Source: Allacma fusca
Taxonomy: Eukaryota; Arthropoda; Collembola; Symphypleona; Sminthuridae
NCBI GenBank assembly: GCA_947179485.1
Contig: OX359245.1
Coordinates: 2,337,001-2,401,000, forward strand
Direction: 5' to 3'
DNA length: 64,000 bases
Shown here: piece by piece, positions 24,332-36,322 of the stretch
How the letters are laid out: each line of letters begins with the position of its first letter
Position numbering within the stretch: the stretch's first letter is position 1
Program-made: the position numbers and the translations under genes
The notes under the pieces: generated by a model
Told to the model about the DNA's origin: nothing
Seen by the model: the letters and a program-made list of their open reading frames with translations, nothing else
Database searches by the model: none

Positions 24332-27236
24332 CGATCTCATGCTTAGACTGCATTTATCTACTCGTTACTTTCTATACATATGGTTATTGATTAACGCAAA
24401 TCAATAAAGGTGGTACAAATTCATGAAACCCACATAGCAGATTCTTAAATAAAATTCTTTGCCACTCTTCCCAGCAGCATAATTCACAATGCCTTCCTCT
24501 AGTGATAGTGCTTTATGGATATCATGCGTTTGGTTGTATGTTACCAAGTGCATTTTATGACTACTGTTTTGAAAAAAACATTTGTATAAGAATAAAATTC
24601 ATGTGTTACAGGTAATTACTACACGTAAAAATCTCCTGCAGAATTTACTCTCACTTGGTATTTCAGAATTCGCTAGCACAATTTGAACTGGCAGTGTCTC
24701 ACAATATTGTACTTAAAATATTAACCTTGGCATTTAAATTGTTTTTTCCAGATGTAGTTTAAAATGCAGCATAATAATCTCCGGCGGAATTTTCTCCGCG
24801 TAAATTTCTCTCACGTGGCGTAAAAAACTCCGGCGGAATTTTCTCCGCGTAATAATCTCCACCCGGGCGTAATAATCTCCCGCGGAGTTTTCGTGGCGTA
24901 CAAATCTCGGCGTAAAAATCCCCAGCGGAGTTTTCTCCGAACACGACCCACATTACCCATACAGCCCACTCTGTAGTCTGGCTTTGACAATATTTACAAA
25001 GATACTATAACTAAAAAATACTATATTGCTTCCTACATGAGTTACTGCATGGCCAAGCTCATTTCATTTGTTCCCATTCATCTTAAAATGACAGTCTTGG
25101 ATCAATTTCGGTATGTTAACTTATATTTCGCATTTTTTATTCGCAAAACTAACACGGAGGTGAAAGCACTTGAGTTTTTCAAGTTAAAACTAACTCGTGT
25201 AATAACTATAAAAATGCAAGGTACCTTTCAGGAAACAAGTTACTGTTACAAAATTATTGTATGTACAAGCATGATGGTCAGATTTCGATGGCGTTGTATA
25301 GAATTATGTCAAAGGGCTGAAAAAAATCAACCACTGGAAAACAATGTGGTCCGAAAAAACTCATGGTGAAAGAGCTTACCGGTAAACTGGTTTTTAACAA
25401 AATTTTTAAAACGTTTTTAGCAAATTCCGCAACAACTAACGTTTAATGGTAAGACACACACTTAGCGTTGCGACATACTTTTCCCAATAAATGAAAACGT
25501 TGATTTACGGTTTGAGTAGTCGCATACAGGGGGCAATGCATTAACTAACTCCAGTTAGCACTTTGTGTTTCATCCACCAGAACACAGAGGGATATGTTAA
25601 TTAACATAGGCAACCAGGTAGAAGGATCTTCCAACTGGTCAAATTTAAGTGAAAGATCTGGAAGGTGGAAAACCTTTACAATTTTGGTGGAATGTCAAGT
25701 GGAATGTCAAGTGGAAGGTCAAGTGGAAGGTCTAATGGAAGGTGGAAATCCTGGTGGAAGGTTGAAGGTAATTTCGTGGCCGGGAAAGTAGAACTCAGCC
25801 CGCGATTGTCCAGAAATAAATTAATTCTAATACTTCATTTCTAAGCACAAAACAATGAGTTGGGAAGTGTGTTTATTATACAATGGCATATTGAATTATA
25901 AACAGAAATGTGTGTAAATGTATGGATGGCTTTCATAAATGTAATGATTTTGTTTCAGCCTAATGTCAAATTTTGAAGTACAGGAACTCTATGTATCACA
26001 TTCATCCAATCAATTCCTGAAGTTTAAAAAATTTTAATTTTGCTTCCGCTCAAAATTTACCCCAGATATCCTTTGATTTGAAACACTGACTGCCGTTTGT
26101 AAATTTATTTCATGTCATTGCAATAATAAAGAATTGTTTTGGGGATTCATTTGAGCCTACTAAAAATGTCGCTAGGCAAAGCTTTTGATCACTAAATCCA
26201 AAAATGTGGGTAGAGGGTAATAAAGTCCTTTAAAAGTGAATATTTTTGTGCATAAATTTATTGCATATTGTTATTTCCTGAGACAGCTTTTTTTGGCGAT
26301 GGATAGACGATATTTGGTACAAATGCATTCCTTCAGAAATATTGGCAAAATGAGCAGCGTTTTGAAATATTTTTGCGAACGGCTTACTGTCCATGAAAAA
26401 TAACAAGATCAGAAGCAAGATCATTTTGGATCCTTCGATTTTGACAGAGCTATGTAGTATTCTCAAATAGACTATTTTCAAATACGTATTTTCAGACTAT
26501 AAAGTATTTTGTATTTCAAAGTTGGGAAGCAGTGGGCAAGTATTTTGTACTTAGTATTTTAAGAGCCAGTAAGTACAAAAGTATTTGGTATTTAATTACT
26601 CTCAATGACATGTGAAATGTATTTTAAATAAAATATTTAGCCAAAAATACTCATGATATTCATGACCCTAGGAATGATGCAGGCTTCAACTGCAACTGTA
26701 AATTCCACACTAGACAATCTTGTAAAATCTGAAAAACGGTCTTTCTGAGACAGGAACTTACATTCTTATTTCGTTATTACTTAGGGAACAACTTGGAAAG
26801 AATTGGGGTTAAAAAATTGTAATAATTACTCCTAACAATAATTATTGCATAAAAATTTCACTGACGTTACAACATGATCTGAAATCTAAAGGAAATTTAA
26901 TAGAATTTTTTTATGAGTCATATGAGGTTCAAGAATGATTTGTGAGATTTACAAATGGGCCAGAAAAAAATATTATAATTCTTGGAAATCAGAGTATAAT
27001 GAGTAATTTAACTATGATTTCGTTCTGTGAAGTTGAGGTGGAAAAATTAGCAACCGAGTTTCACAATATATTCTGTGTGCTAATTTTTTAGTTCCATGTT
27101 GATGTTCTGTTACTATGGATTTGTTGTGTCGGGTAGAATATCATTTCGGCGGTCTAAAATTGTACGTGGTAATTATCATGTTAAATTAATTGGGAAATTT
27201 ATATGATATTAATTTTCTCAATTGAATATATACTGA
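24332..27236. other. Intergenic DNA with minisatellites
   Basis: No supported gene. At 24770-24945 a run of degenerate units of about 25-40 bp contains GCGGAGTTTTC or GCGGAATTTTCTCC with GCGTAATAATCTCC. At 25684-25765 a 12-bp unit CAAGTGGAAGGT repeats about six times. The region 26440-26640 is rich in AAGTATTT and AAATACTT in both orientations and may be a decayed DNA element. Confidence 0.5.
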
Positions 27237-27330
27237 AACACCAAGTTCGGGTACTGACAAATATCTACTTGAAAGTTCAAGTGCAGGTCAAGTTCAAGTT
27301 TGGATCCTTAAAATACTTGACCCGAACGCA
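27237..27330. mobile_element. Fragment related to hAT element C
   Basis: About 95 bases repeat the subterminal pattern of element C (AAGTTCGGGT, CAAGTTCAAGT, TACTTGACCCGAACGCAG). Neither a full body nor target duplication was recognised, so this is a relic or a deleted copy. Confidence 0.5.
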
Positions 27331-27776
27331 GGTCTGATTGTATAGTCATAGTCTTTTCCCCTTTGAAGAACTCCATATTATCGTTTACGTGATTAAATGA
27401 CCGCTATCATTTTTTTCCAACTCCATGTCAAATATCTTCAATACGTTAGGCAATGTTTTCCTTACAGTGAATCGAATAAATGAATAGAAGCGACCGCAAT
27501 ATTTACAGAGTTTCCCCGAAAGGGCGTGATATGATGGGCGTGATGGCAATTGAAATAGAATATCAAAAACGAAGTAAAACATTCGATAATCAAACTGACC
27601 ACCAAAACATCAAGTGGGTGGCGTTGTCACAGTGGTTATCCTAAAATACTGCCTGTATACGACAATTCCAAAATTAATTAGTAGTATTAAAATGGGAAAT
27701 TGCACATCCTTAATTGAGTAGTTGCAATAAAGAACTCGAGTGAAAAACTTCAAAAACCCGCGTACAAAGGAAGAGG

Positions 27777-30158
27777 ATGAAAATGGTTTTACTTCTGAGT
27801 TTGGCAATTTTCAGCCTCTTCTATAAAAATCCTGTTGCTGGCGAAGAAAACGCAACCAATTTGGAACTGTTCAATGAGAACAACCCCGGAATTTTGAGTA
27901 AATCAAATCAGTTGTATTTCTACATCTCAGCGTAAAGTTTGAGCGGAGCAAAAGTTTAGAAAAATTTAAATCTTTCCAAAATTAAAAAGTGTGAAAATTA
28001 ACTTCTTTAGGAATATCTACCCTCTGGCTAATCGACCTGGAAAAATCTTACGAACTTGGATTTCCACATCAGTTCGGATTTTTGAAGTACGGAAACAATT
28101 TTACTGTTCGAAATCACAACGTTCCTCGTGATGCCGAGAGCAGATGTCAAAATGTGTCTTTTCTCAGCTTCGACCAGAATAGAAGATTAATTCATCATTT
28201 TGGTTACGAATCCGCATTAAACTCTACAATTCAAGGTTTGCTCAATTTTCGATCTTGCTCAATCTTTACTGGTACGTTCTATGTGACCAGGGAGATGTTT
28301 TGCCATCTATCCCGGATTAAAGCAATAAATCACCTGCGGTTTGGTGCTGCAGATTTCCCTTAGAAAGCTACAGTGGTCAAGTAACTCGAGTACAATTAGC
28401 TCCGTCTTTCAACCAGAGGGCTCCAAATGTTTAGGTCTTTGATATAAGGACGGTAGAACAGCCTTACTTCAAAGTTTCCTCTAATGCTAAATTCCTTTCC
28501 ATATTAAAGTTCCAGAAAAATTTTTAATATTGATCTTCCCAGTCTCCAGGACATACATCCGACAGTAAATAAAATTACATTGACCACACTAGATTATATT
28601 TTAACATTTAGATCTCAATCCCTACTTGCTAAATTCAGATTTTTTTTTCTTACAGAAATGTTGGACAACCCCAGAGCGATACTTTTCCAATTTGAAGACC
28701 ACTGGGGTAACTATTTCATTTCAAACATTTTACAGCACACTCCCAGACCGAATGTACCTCTGATTTTAATCAAGTTCCTCAAGGAATCAAATTTAGAGCG
28801 GCATTCAGTCAGCGGACACTCAAATTATTGGGAATTTGTGGCTCTGTATCTAGTTCAATGAAAAACGTAACCGCAATGACTAGTCCCCATTTAGGTGTCA
28901 TGAGGAGTCTCAAGCATTTCAATCCTGAGGGCAATAAATTATCAGAAGCTTGGAGGTTAATTATTTTTTTCTGGACTTTTATTTTCAGGTGAAATTGAAA
29001 ACTATCATTTCTTACGCACGAACGAAGAATGTGTTTCAAACTTATCAAATTAGTAAGAAGAGTGAAGTCCGTTTTTACTTTCGGAAAATGCATTCGACTG
29101 TTTGAAAAGGAACGTTGCAGTGGCTGGTCACTGGCAGTCTATCCGGGAAGTTCGAGTTCCCACCGACTGGAACCTCCCCGTCATGTGACATTTCAGGCGA
29201 TCGGACCATGTCTGGAAAATGATTTCTCGGGTGGATCTTTAAATAAAACAAAGCCTGGCTTTGTGATTAAGAATCCAGAAATGAGGACCTTCCAACCAGA
29301 TCTATTTAGGATGATTAATCTCGATATTCAAATGGGGCGATGGAAGGTTTTCGGTGAAATAGAAGTAAAATATTTACTAGGATCTGGAAATCGGACTGAA
29401 TTCATTGCAGTAACACCAATAGAAGAGTTTGAGTGGAAGTTCTATTCAAAATCCAAAGTGGTGCAAAGGGAGTTTGATAAATCACTCGAAATTGAAGCTG
29501 GAGATGTTCTCGGTCATGCCATTCCAACGAATCTTGGAGGACCAGCAAATGAAACTTTTAACATTTTCCCAGCAAATCCATTCGCTTTGAATCAGTGGGA
29601 GAACGTCCTGTTACGAAATTCAATCAACAATCTGGGAATCATTAGCATTATTTTACAATTTGAATACGAGAACGAAAACAAAACTAGACCGCTATTCTTC
29701 TATTATTTGATGCCGGTCGGTAGAATTGATACAGACTATATAATATATGGACGAATTATCAACGAATACCAAACACGTGAAAAACGGGATAAACCTTACG
29801 TTCAAGTAATACCGCACTTCGAATATCCAGGTATCCACCAAAAATATTTTTTAAGTAAGTTAAAAAAGTCAGTTTAAAAATAAGTATCGTTTTGGTCCCA
29901 CAATAATCATTTTTTCACTCATATTGAGTTAGTCAAAACAAGCAACTTTTCAAGGCACGATTCAACGTCTGAAAACGTTCACGTCTGAAAACGTTGAATC
30001 GTACCTTTTTCACAATTACTCAATTGGTACCTTCGTATTAATTATAAATTTTAGGAATTAGGGAGAAAACCAGAACTGCAAAACGATTTTATGCAAAAAC
30101 TACATTACAATTTCGAAATTCATATTTAAAGCTTATTCTAATAACCAAATTGTCATAA
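27777..30158 (+). CDS. Secreted His-Me (DNA/RNA non-specific) nuclease-like protein
   Basis: Exon 1 (27777 to about 27894) encodes a signal peptide of about 22 residues followed by NAT, a glycosylation site. Exon 2 starts at 28012 and probably ends at 28271; exon 3 starts at 28656. The main exon runs in an open frame from about 29032 to about 29853, and a last exon at 30055-30158 joins it in frame (GT at AAGTAAGT, AG before 30055) to a stop. The exon 3/main exon border is unresolved. The main exon has GHAIPTNLGGP, then NETFNIFPANP, then NQWEN. This order (GH...LGGP...N.FP...W.N) is that of Endonuclea_NS-like His-Me finger nucleases. I infer an extracellular nuclease or inactive relative; metal-site completeness is unclear. 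Confidence 0.6.
29957..30002. repeat. Perfect 12-bp hairpin in the last intron of the nuclease-like gene
   Basis: ACGATTCAACGT at 29957-29968 is complementary to ACGTTGAATCGT at 29991-30002. The 22-base loop contains CTGAAA twice. It may be a tiny foldback insertion. Confidence 0.6.
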
Positions 30159-30957
30159 ATTATTTGATGCTGTTTTGCAATCCGTCAATATGTCACTTAC
30201 ATAACACACACATGCACTCCAAGTTTAGTAATGTGTATGAGAGATTGACCTAAACAAGACATATACAAACATCTTTCTACATTCGACTCTCCTGTAACGC
30301 CATGTTGACGTTACAAAGCGGCAAACCTAGCTAAATAACATAGTGTTGCTGCCATTTTAAAGTTTTTTACTGTTCAATTTCACTATAATTGCTTTGGCTT
30401 ATTATGCAGCGACGCTATAAAAGACTGGAAGGAACGTATTATTTTAAATATATGTACAAACGTTGTTAACGACATTGATTAAGTCCCATCCAGGAAAATC
30501 CACGTTTCTAATAAGCTTTTAGATTTATTTTCGCATCCAGTAAAGAACTGATATTCATAGTTTTAACGGAATTGCATTGTTCACTGTTTGAAAACTTTGG
30601 TAAATGATCTGAGAAGTGTCTTATTGAGATTCAGAAAACACTATTCAATCCTGATCTATGTTGTTGACAGTGTTTGTGGCACGGCAAACTTTGAAAAATA
30701 TCTCTACATTATAACCGCCACTTTATGGAGTGGGTGGCTATTAAAATTTCGCGCCCTACTGTTAAAATAGGCGCGCACGATTTAGGCATACATTAAGTAT
30801 CCACGACTGGGATTTAAAGCTTTTAAGTGTTACTAAAGAGGATTGATCTATGTAGTATACTATTTCAGTATAGCCAATCAAGCCTGTAGTATATACTGTA
30901 AAGCAAGCTAGCCGAGAAGCACAGTTTAGCAAAGCGAGCTGAAAGGGATTGTGCACA

Positions 30958-31779
30958 TATTACGTTTCATTTTTGGGGGAGGGAGGGGGTCTTGAAGCTG
31001 ATGATTTAGTGTATACCAAGGGGGGTGGGGGTAATCTTGCTGATGACGTTTCACCGATTCTCACAAAAATGCAAGGAATGAACCCGGATAATTGTTAGAC
31101 TCTAGTGTTTGTAGTAACAAACTTTTACCGCTGAAAGACCAGTGATACAATTTATAAACATACTCAAACCGTACATTAGTCCAAATGACTGAAAACCATG
31201 AGTATTCCGAAAACTCATGGCTTACGCAGGAATGGCTACAATATCACGTCCGTCAATTTCAGTTTCGCAAAAAATTTGTTATCATGATCGCAGTTGCTGT
31301 CGCCCTTGGCGATGCAACTTGGACAAAGTTTTAATATCGAAATTTCTCCAGTTTCCGTTGCTGTTTAAGCAGGATATTTCTTCTATATTATATTGCGTTT
31401 TTATTTGCAACCCGGAAGATTCATCTGCCTACTTTGGCGGTTTGTGGCAACATGTCATGGTAAATGTCTGGAAATTATCCTATCTCTACCATTGCCCCAT
31501 TCAATCAATAATGAACTCATACGAGTTTTAGGTCTATACAATGATCACTACAACTTTGAACGGTTTGGTCAAGTAGTTTCAGAGGAAAACTATCAGACAT
31601 CACGGACAGCACTATCTTATAAGGGGGTTGACGCCGCCCTAAAAATGCAACGGATTAAACTTGTTTTTTGTCTTTGTTTTTGCATTGATGACGTTTACAG
31701 GGGGGGTCAAGGAATAATGACGTTAGGATGACGATAGGGGGGGTAGGGTCCAAAAATGTTGAAAAAATGAAACGTAATA
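30958..31779. mobile_element. Foldback DNA element split by element 2
   Basis: The left end TATTACGTTTCATTTTT is inverted at the right end, which reads AAAAATGAAACGTAATA and is cut from its flank by element 2. TGTGCACA precedes the left end (30950-30957) and follows the reconstructed right end (60604-60611), an apparent 8-bp duplication. Inverted similarity continues into the flanks (CCGAGAAGCACAG at 30912 and its complement near 60670), so the site was already part of a larger inverted repeat. G-runs (GGGGGAGGG, GGGGGGGT) lie inside each end. The interior frames at 31217-31731 are not recognisable. Confidence 0.55.
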
Positions 31780-31780
31780 T

Positions 31781-32357
31781 TGTTACGTTGCTATCACCCG
31801 GGTATTGATGTTGTGTGGGTAATAGTCAATGTAGCCTAGGTTCGGGCGTTCCATTCCCCTGAAGTATGGTTTCGATGTTGGTGAAACTCATGAATAAATG
31901 GAACTATTGATTCTGTTGTGTAGGTTCGTTTATAATTGATTGAGCCAATTTATTGTTCCTAGAACTGATATAATTTACACTGAACAATTAACATTTTACA
32001 CAAAATAGAATTTGAAGTCTGAATCTCTTCTTCCTGAAATTCTCCGAATTTCATGTTGCCCCGCTTGCTACCTTTTGAGATCCATCCCGGAGGGAATGGA
32101 CTCTAGGTGCGGCTCCTCTTGATGTTGCTTGCTTGAAGTCGAGATTAGAACTTGTACTAAATCTACGTGTCTTAATCTAATCTAAATCTTATTCTTATCT
32201 TTATTGTTTATTAAATAATCTGAATCATTTCCTTTCCTTTACTTATAATTATGTTATGTCAGCGTTTGGCGTCACGTAGCCTTTGCTTACGACCTTCCAA
32301 ACTATTTGCTGACGTAGATTATGCTTATTCTACTCTATTTATAATATATCCGTAACA
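31781..32357 (-). repeat. 3' LTR of element 2 (577 bp)
   Basis: Termini are TGTTACG and CGTAACA. It matches the 5' LTR at 60024-60600 except at 31856 and 31971, where the counterparts 60099 and 60214 differ. On the sense strand a TATAAATAG box lies near the start, and AATAAA occurs several times. Confidence 0.95.
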
Positions 32358-32390
32358 TTCCTCTTCTGGGTAATTGTCGACCTCGACAAT
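32358..32390 (-). promoter_or_regulatory. Polypurine tract with upstream hairpin (element 2)
   Basis: On the sense strand AGAAGAGGAA abuts the 3' LTR. Just before it, ATTGTCG-AGGT-CGACAAT forms a perfect 7-bp hairpin. Element 1 has the same arrangement at 6576-6608. The tract should prime plus-strand DNA synthesis. Confidence 0.8.
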
Positions 32391-35004
32391 GTCATCTGTC
32401 GAAGTTCAAGATCATATTATTTGTAACTAAACTAGTTTTATTTTTGTTACCGTACTTTGTAGCTACTCATGGTCGTAAGATGTTAGCTTGTCTTTGTAGC
32501 ATGGTCGTAATGGTGTTCATGGGCATTAATATTGTTAAGGCATTGCATACAATTATCATACATCATCATGTTCATCATCATATGTGTGTAAACTTTTGTA
32601 ATGCTGTACAATTTTTGATGGTGTTATTGTTTGTATACTTTTTGTGAAAAGACTTCATATAATCTTAGATCTTAGAATCGTTGTACAACAAAATATAGGT
32701 GTTACCTTTACAATTTGCATATACAATATTTACATGGAATATCGTTATTTACATCACGATTTAACTTGATTTCTAATATTATTTATCGTATCTAAGATTA
32801 GAAACATCGTAGCAGAATTGAAATTTTTGTACACATATTTTGAAAAGAATTTGTTTGTGAAAAAAACTCTTATTTTCTGCTGTAACTGAGATATAGGTAT
32901 GGGATCTTGCAGGAATGTTCAAGAATACTTGAAGGCAGACATGAAATATGTCCCCTGCTTCTATTTTCGTTTGATTTCTAATTTTCTAATACCAAATTCT
33001 AGCTGTTGAAACATTGTGACTACTGTCAGTTACTGCTGCTACTAGGGTGGTGGCCTAATGTATTTTTAAGGTTTATTTAATTTATAGCTTGTAAAATCCC
33101 GTGACTTTCCTTGTAAAACAATTTAACATGTCACAGACAAATCGTTGTGGGAAAATTTTGTCAGAAAAATGTGTGATTACTCAATATCACTATTAACGGT
33201 TTGAAGTGACGGTCTGAGCGCAGAAGTGTCGCTCTCTAATACAAAAATATTTTGTGGAAACACAATGTGTGTGCCCCCTTGTCGTCAAACAAGAGAATAA
33301 CAGAGAATGTCAAAACAATTTAGAATTGTTCTTTGGTGTTTAGATTAGGAATTATGTCCTTCTCATGCACAACTGTTGGCAATTTCACCAAATGTGAAAA
33401 CATCGTGCTCCATGAAGTTCTGTAAGTAGTTCTTACTACTTCATAAGACATAAAATCATATTGTACCGTGAACTATTTCCTCAACTGAGATGGGAATGTA
33501 TTGTGGCGATAATCATAAATATATATATATATACCTTGATCTGTAAAAAATCTATTTGATGGAATGTGTCGAATTTGTAAGCTAAATTTTCTGTTTAAAA
33601 TTTCTTTCAGAATTGTGTTTTCTTAATACAATTTGTCTTGGGAAACTATGGAATATAGCAAAGCTAATAAGACGTTTGATCTGTTAAGATTTAAATTTTT
33701 GATCCTTTTCACTGAATGTTGAATTTAATCATTGTATAAACGAAGTGAATTTAATGATTCCGTAAACCTTTTGTCATCTATGATGTGTACTGAAAATTGT
33801 AAAAAGATGTCAACACTGTTTGCAATGTAGGTCTTGTTGCCTTTTATGCCTCTCTACAGATCTTTGAGGAGAGGTCAGCCAGAAGACAACAAATTATCAA
33901 ATATTTCCATTACTGTAATTTTCTTACTTTTTATATTTTTATTTAAAGTTCCTCCTACCTATTTGTAGTATGTATTTTTGTATTTTTCTCGCCTTGTCTC
34001 ATGAGCTACTGGCAGCTCTAGATGAATTAGAACGAGATGTTTTTGCAGCTAAGAGATCTAGTGCTCATAGGATCCTTCTGATCTGGGCACATTCATGTCA
34101 ACTTGCATTTGAAATGCGATACATTTTGCAAGTAAATAATTTATTAAAGGAACTATATTACAGAAATTCTTTTTGGAAGAATCTATCCTTTGGACTTCCG
34201 TTTTACTTAATCTATCTTTCTAGGTACCTAAAGTGTTAGCATATCTAGCTAGGTAAATTTTTGTTAAACTGAAGCTAAAAGGTAAACTGATCCTGATCGT
34301 AGAGAACTTGCTTATGCAGGGTTCCGATTTTTGCTGGAAAGTTGTTATCCCGCTCATCCCAAGCGATGAGTAGGTTAGAAATATAAATTTATCCTTCTCA
34401 TATGGAGTTGAATAACCTAATAAACCGTAAGGCATTACAATGCTCACTTATTGGCTGCAGAGTAAACAAGCCTCTAGGAATTATAATCGGCCAAATATTT
34501 TGGTTAGAACTGAACCTTATCTTGAAACAACTCATTAACAGAATAAACTTTTGTTTTCAAAACATAGCCTGACTTGATAGGGTTGATGTCCAATAAAAAT
34601 CTAATTACTGGAATCAATGGGGTGGAAAGAAAATTGGAAAGAAAATGGATAATGAATCCATCGAGACACGAAAGATATATTGATTTGAATCACATAATCT
34701 TTAGACTATTCTCACTTTACTCTTATTGGGAATCTGCCTCTTTAACTAACTTGAACTTTTCGTTCGTTATTTGAACTTTGTTATTTTCATTGCATTTTTA
34801 TATTTTTGTTATATATGAACTTGGTTTTCTATATTTTCTTTTCCTAACCTTATTCTACTTATAACTACTTATTCTATTGTTTTTCTACTACTATCTTATA
34901 ACTAATAAATATTTTTAAATATGTTTCCATACAGTTTTATGGTTTTGCGTATTTTTCTTCGTTGTTTTCTTTTCTTGTGTTGGTCCTTCCCGGTTGGGTT
35001 GGTA
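32391..35004 (-). other. 3' non-coding region of element 2
   Basis: About 2.6 kb of AT-rich DNA between the last ORF and the polypurine tract. It holds short CAT and TA microsatellites (about 32560 and 33522-33535) and no supported gene. A frame on the opposite strand at 33970-34239 has no family features and is antisense to the element. Confidence 0.6.
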
Positions 35005-35751
35005 TTACAGTTGTACGGTTGCTCTTGTTGTGTGTCGGCTGGCCTGTGGTTGTATGTTGGGCCTCACAATTCTGCATCCGACTAACTGTTCTACAGAATT
35101 TTGGACTAATGCCGCTGTGTCTGCAACATTGTCTAATTCTCTCTCGTTCGCTGTTTGTTGATCTGATTTTCTTTTCTGCATTCGAATTCGGTACAGTATT
35201 ACTGTGAATATAAATATCACTACTGTGGTAATACAACCGAATGAACTAATAATGACTACGGTGTAATCCGTGTCTGATGTTGGAACCTCATTGGATTTCC
35301 AATCAATTTCGTTGAATTGCTCCATCCAAGGTGGTCTACTATCCCTCTGCATGGTGGGCTGTTGGTTTTGTATGAATTGTTGTTGGGGTTGTATAAATTG
35401 TTGTTGAGGTTGTAGTAAAGCCATTTGTTGATTCCTCTCCATGATTCTCTGGGCTTCTACGTTTGGGTCGTTCGGGTCATACTGCACTAAAGCTAGTCTC
35501 CCGTCATCTTTATGGTGTAGTATATGTACTACTGGGTCCTTTTGTGCTAATATTGATGCTGTGATAGCTCCGCTTCCGACGGTTACGGCTGGTACCATGT
35601 AATTTGCGAACCATTTTCCTACTGATTGTCCCAAAGCTGCCATCAGTGGTCCTCCCCATGGTTCTGGACTTGGTTGCGCTATCGGTCTGGTTTCGGAAAC
35701 GTCCATTGCAATTAGAGTTATTGCAAGGCTCAAAAGATTTTGGCACTCCAT
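35005..35751 (-). CDS. Small type I membrane protein of element 2
   Basis: I chose the ATG at 35751 (248 aa) over an upstream one because the signal peptide MECQNLLSLAITLIAMDV then aligns with the homologue at 1370-2077. After cleavage comes a Pro-rich start, a Gly/Ala segment that may contact membrane (about 34-66), HILHH, and a Gln-rich stretch with repeated QPQQQFIQ. Then comes RPPW and one strong transmembrane helix at about 165-187, followed by YRIRMQKRK. The tail keeps DNVADTAALVQ, SVEQL and VRP. It is the most promoter-distal gene of the element. The family is unknown; the conserved architecture suggests a role at membranes, perhaps budding, entry or envelope assembly. Confidence 0.75.
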   Translation of the reverse strand: MECQNLLSLAITLIAMDVSETRPIAQPSPEPWGGPLMAALGQSVGKWFANYMVPAVTVGSGAITASILAQKDPVVHILHHKDDGRLALVQYDPNDPNVEAQRIMERNQQMALLQPQQQFIQPQQQFIQNQQPTMQRDSRPPWMEQFNEIDWKSNEVPTSDTDYTVVIISSFGCITTVVIFIFTVILYRIRMQKRKSDQQTANERELDNVADTAALVQNSVEQLVGCRIVRPNIQPQASRHTTRATVQL

Positions 35752-35847
35752 TTTCACTATATGAAAAAACGTTTTGTGTAACTGTTCCTTATCCCTTAGT
35801 AGTCTCAAGTATTTGAGCTCTCTGTGGGTGTTGAGGTTATAATGAGT

Positions 35848-35875
35848 ACTCTGTTTCAAGAGTCTCGTATTTATA
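35848..35875 (-). promoter_or_regulatory. Possible internal promoter and hairpin before the membrane-protein gene
   Basis: On the sense strand TATAAATA is followed by CGAGACTCT, an ACTCT/AGAGT hairpin with a 6-nt loop, and CTCATTAT. Order and spacing match 1244-1271 in element 1, while the loop bases differ. It lies about 120 nt before the start codon. Confidence 0.4.
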
Positions 35876-36103
35876 TCAATTAATTGTTTGTGTTTTCATC
35901 TTCCGATTGCGAAAGAGAATTCTTTTCCTAATTCCGATGTTGTAATCTGTATGTCCCACTTCCGGTGACATAATCTTTTGTTAGTATTTCTATCCTATGA
36001 ACTCTATAAAATGTGTTAGTAAGTGAATTATTTTTGTTTTTGTTTTCTATTTTGTAATTATTTTTATTTGTTTTTTTTTCTAACTATTCTGTTATGGTGA
36101 TCA

Positions 36104-36146
36104 TTATGTAACATCCGCCGTAATCCCGATGGTTGATGCTGCATAA
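36104..36146 (-). promoter_or_regulatory. Conserved hairpin upstream of the last ORF (element 2 copy)
   Basis: Sense-strand loop AACCATCGGGATTACGGCG (19 nt) is closed by a 12-position stem with one mismatch and one G-T wobble. Element 1's counterpart at 967-1010 has a perfect stem. One pair differs as C-G here and T-A there, a compensating change. The rest of the spacer is poorly conserved. Confidence 0.7.
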
Positions 36147-36322
36147 GATCTTAAAAATGTTTTATCGTAGATCCTTTCTTGCGAAATAATCTACACTTTA
36201 CATTCCCTTCGGGAATTTCTTCCGTCATCAGGTAATTTGGCTTCTGCTTTTCCCCGCTAGTTCTCTTTCTCCTTATACCATGACCTGGATGGTGTGGTCA
36301 GGTTATTATCCTCTGTGACGTT

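Noticed and set aside
23386-24353. Several overlapping long frames on both strands
   Set aside because: Low-complexity translations of the GTCCCC minisatellite in element D.
24770-24945. CRISPR-like spaced repeats (GCGTAATAATCTCC...)
   Set aside because: Units are degenerate, spacers are also repetitive and the context is eukaryotic. A minisatellite explains it.
33970-34239. 89-codon plus-strand frame in element 2
   Set aside because: Antisense to the element, no counterpart in element 1, no recognisable features.
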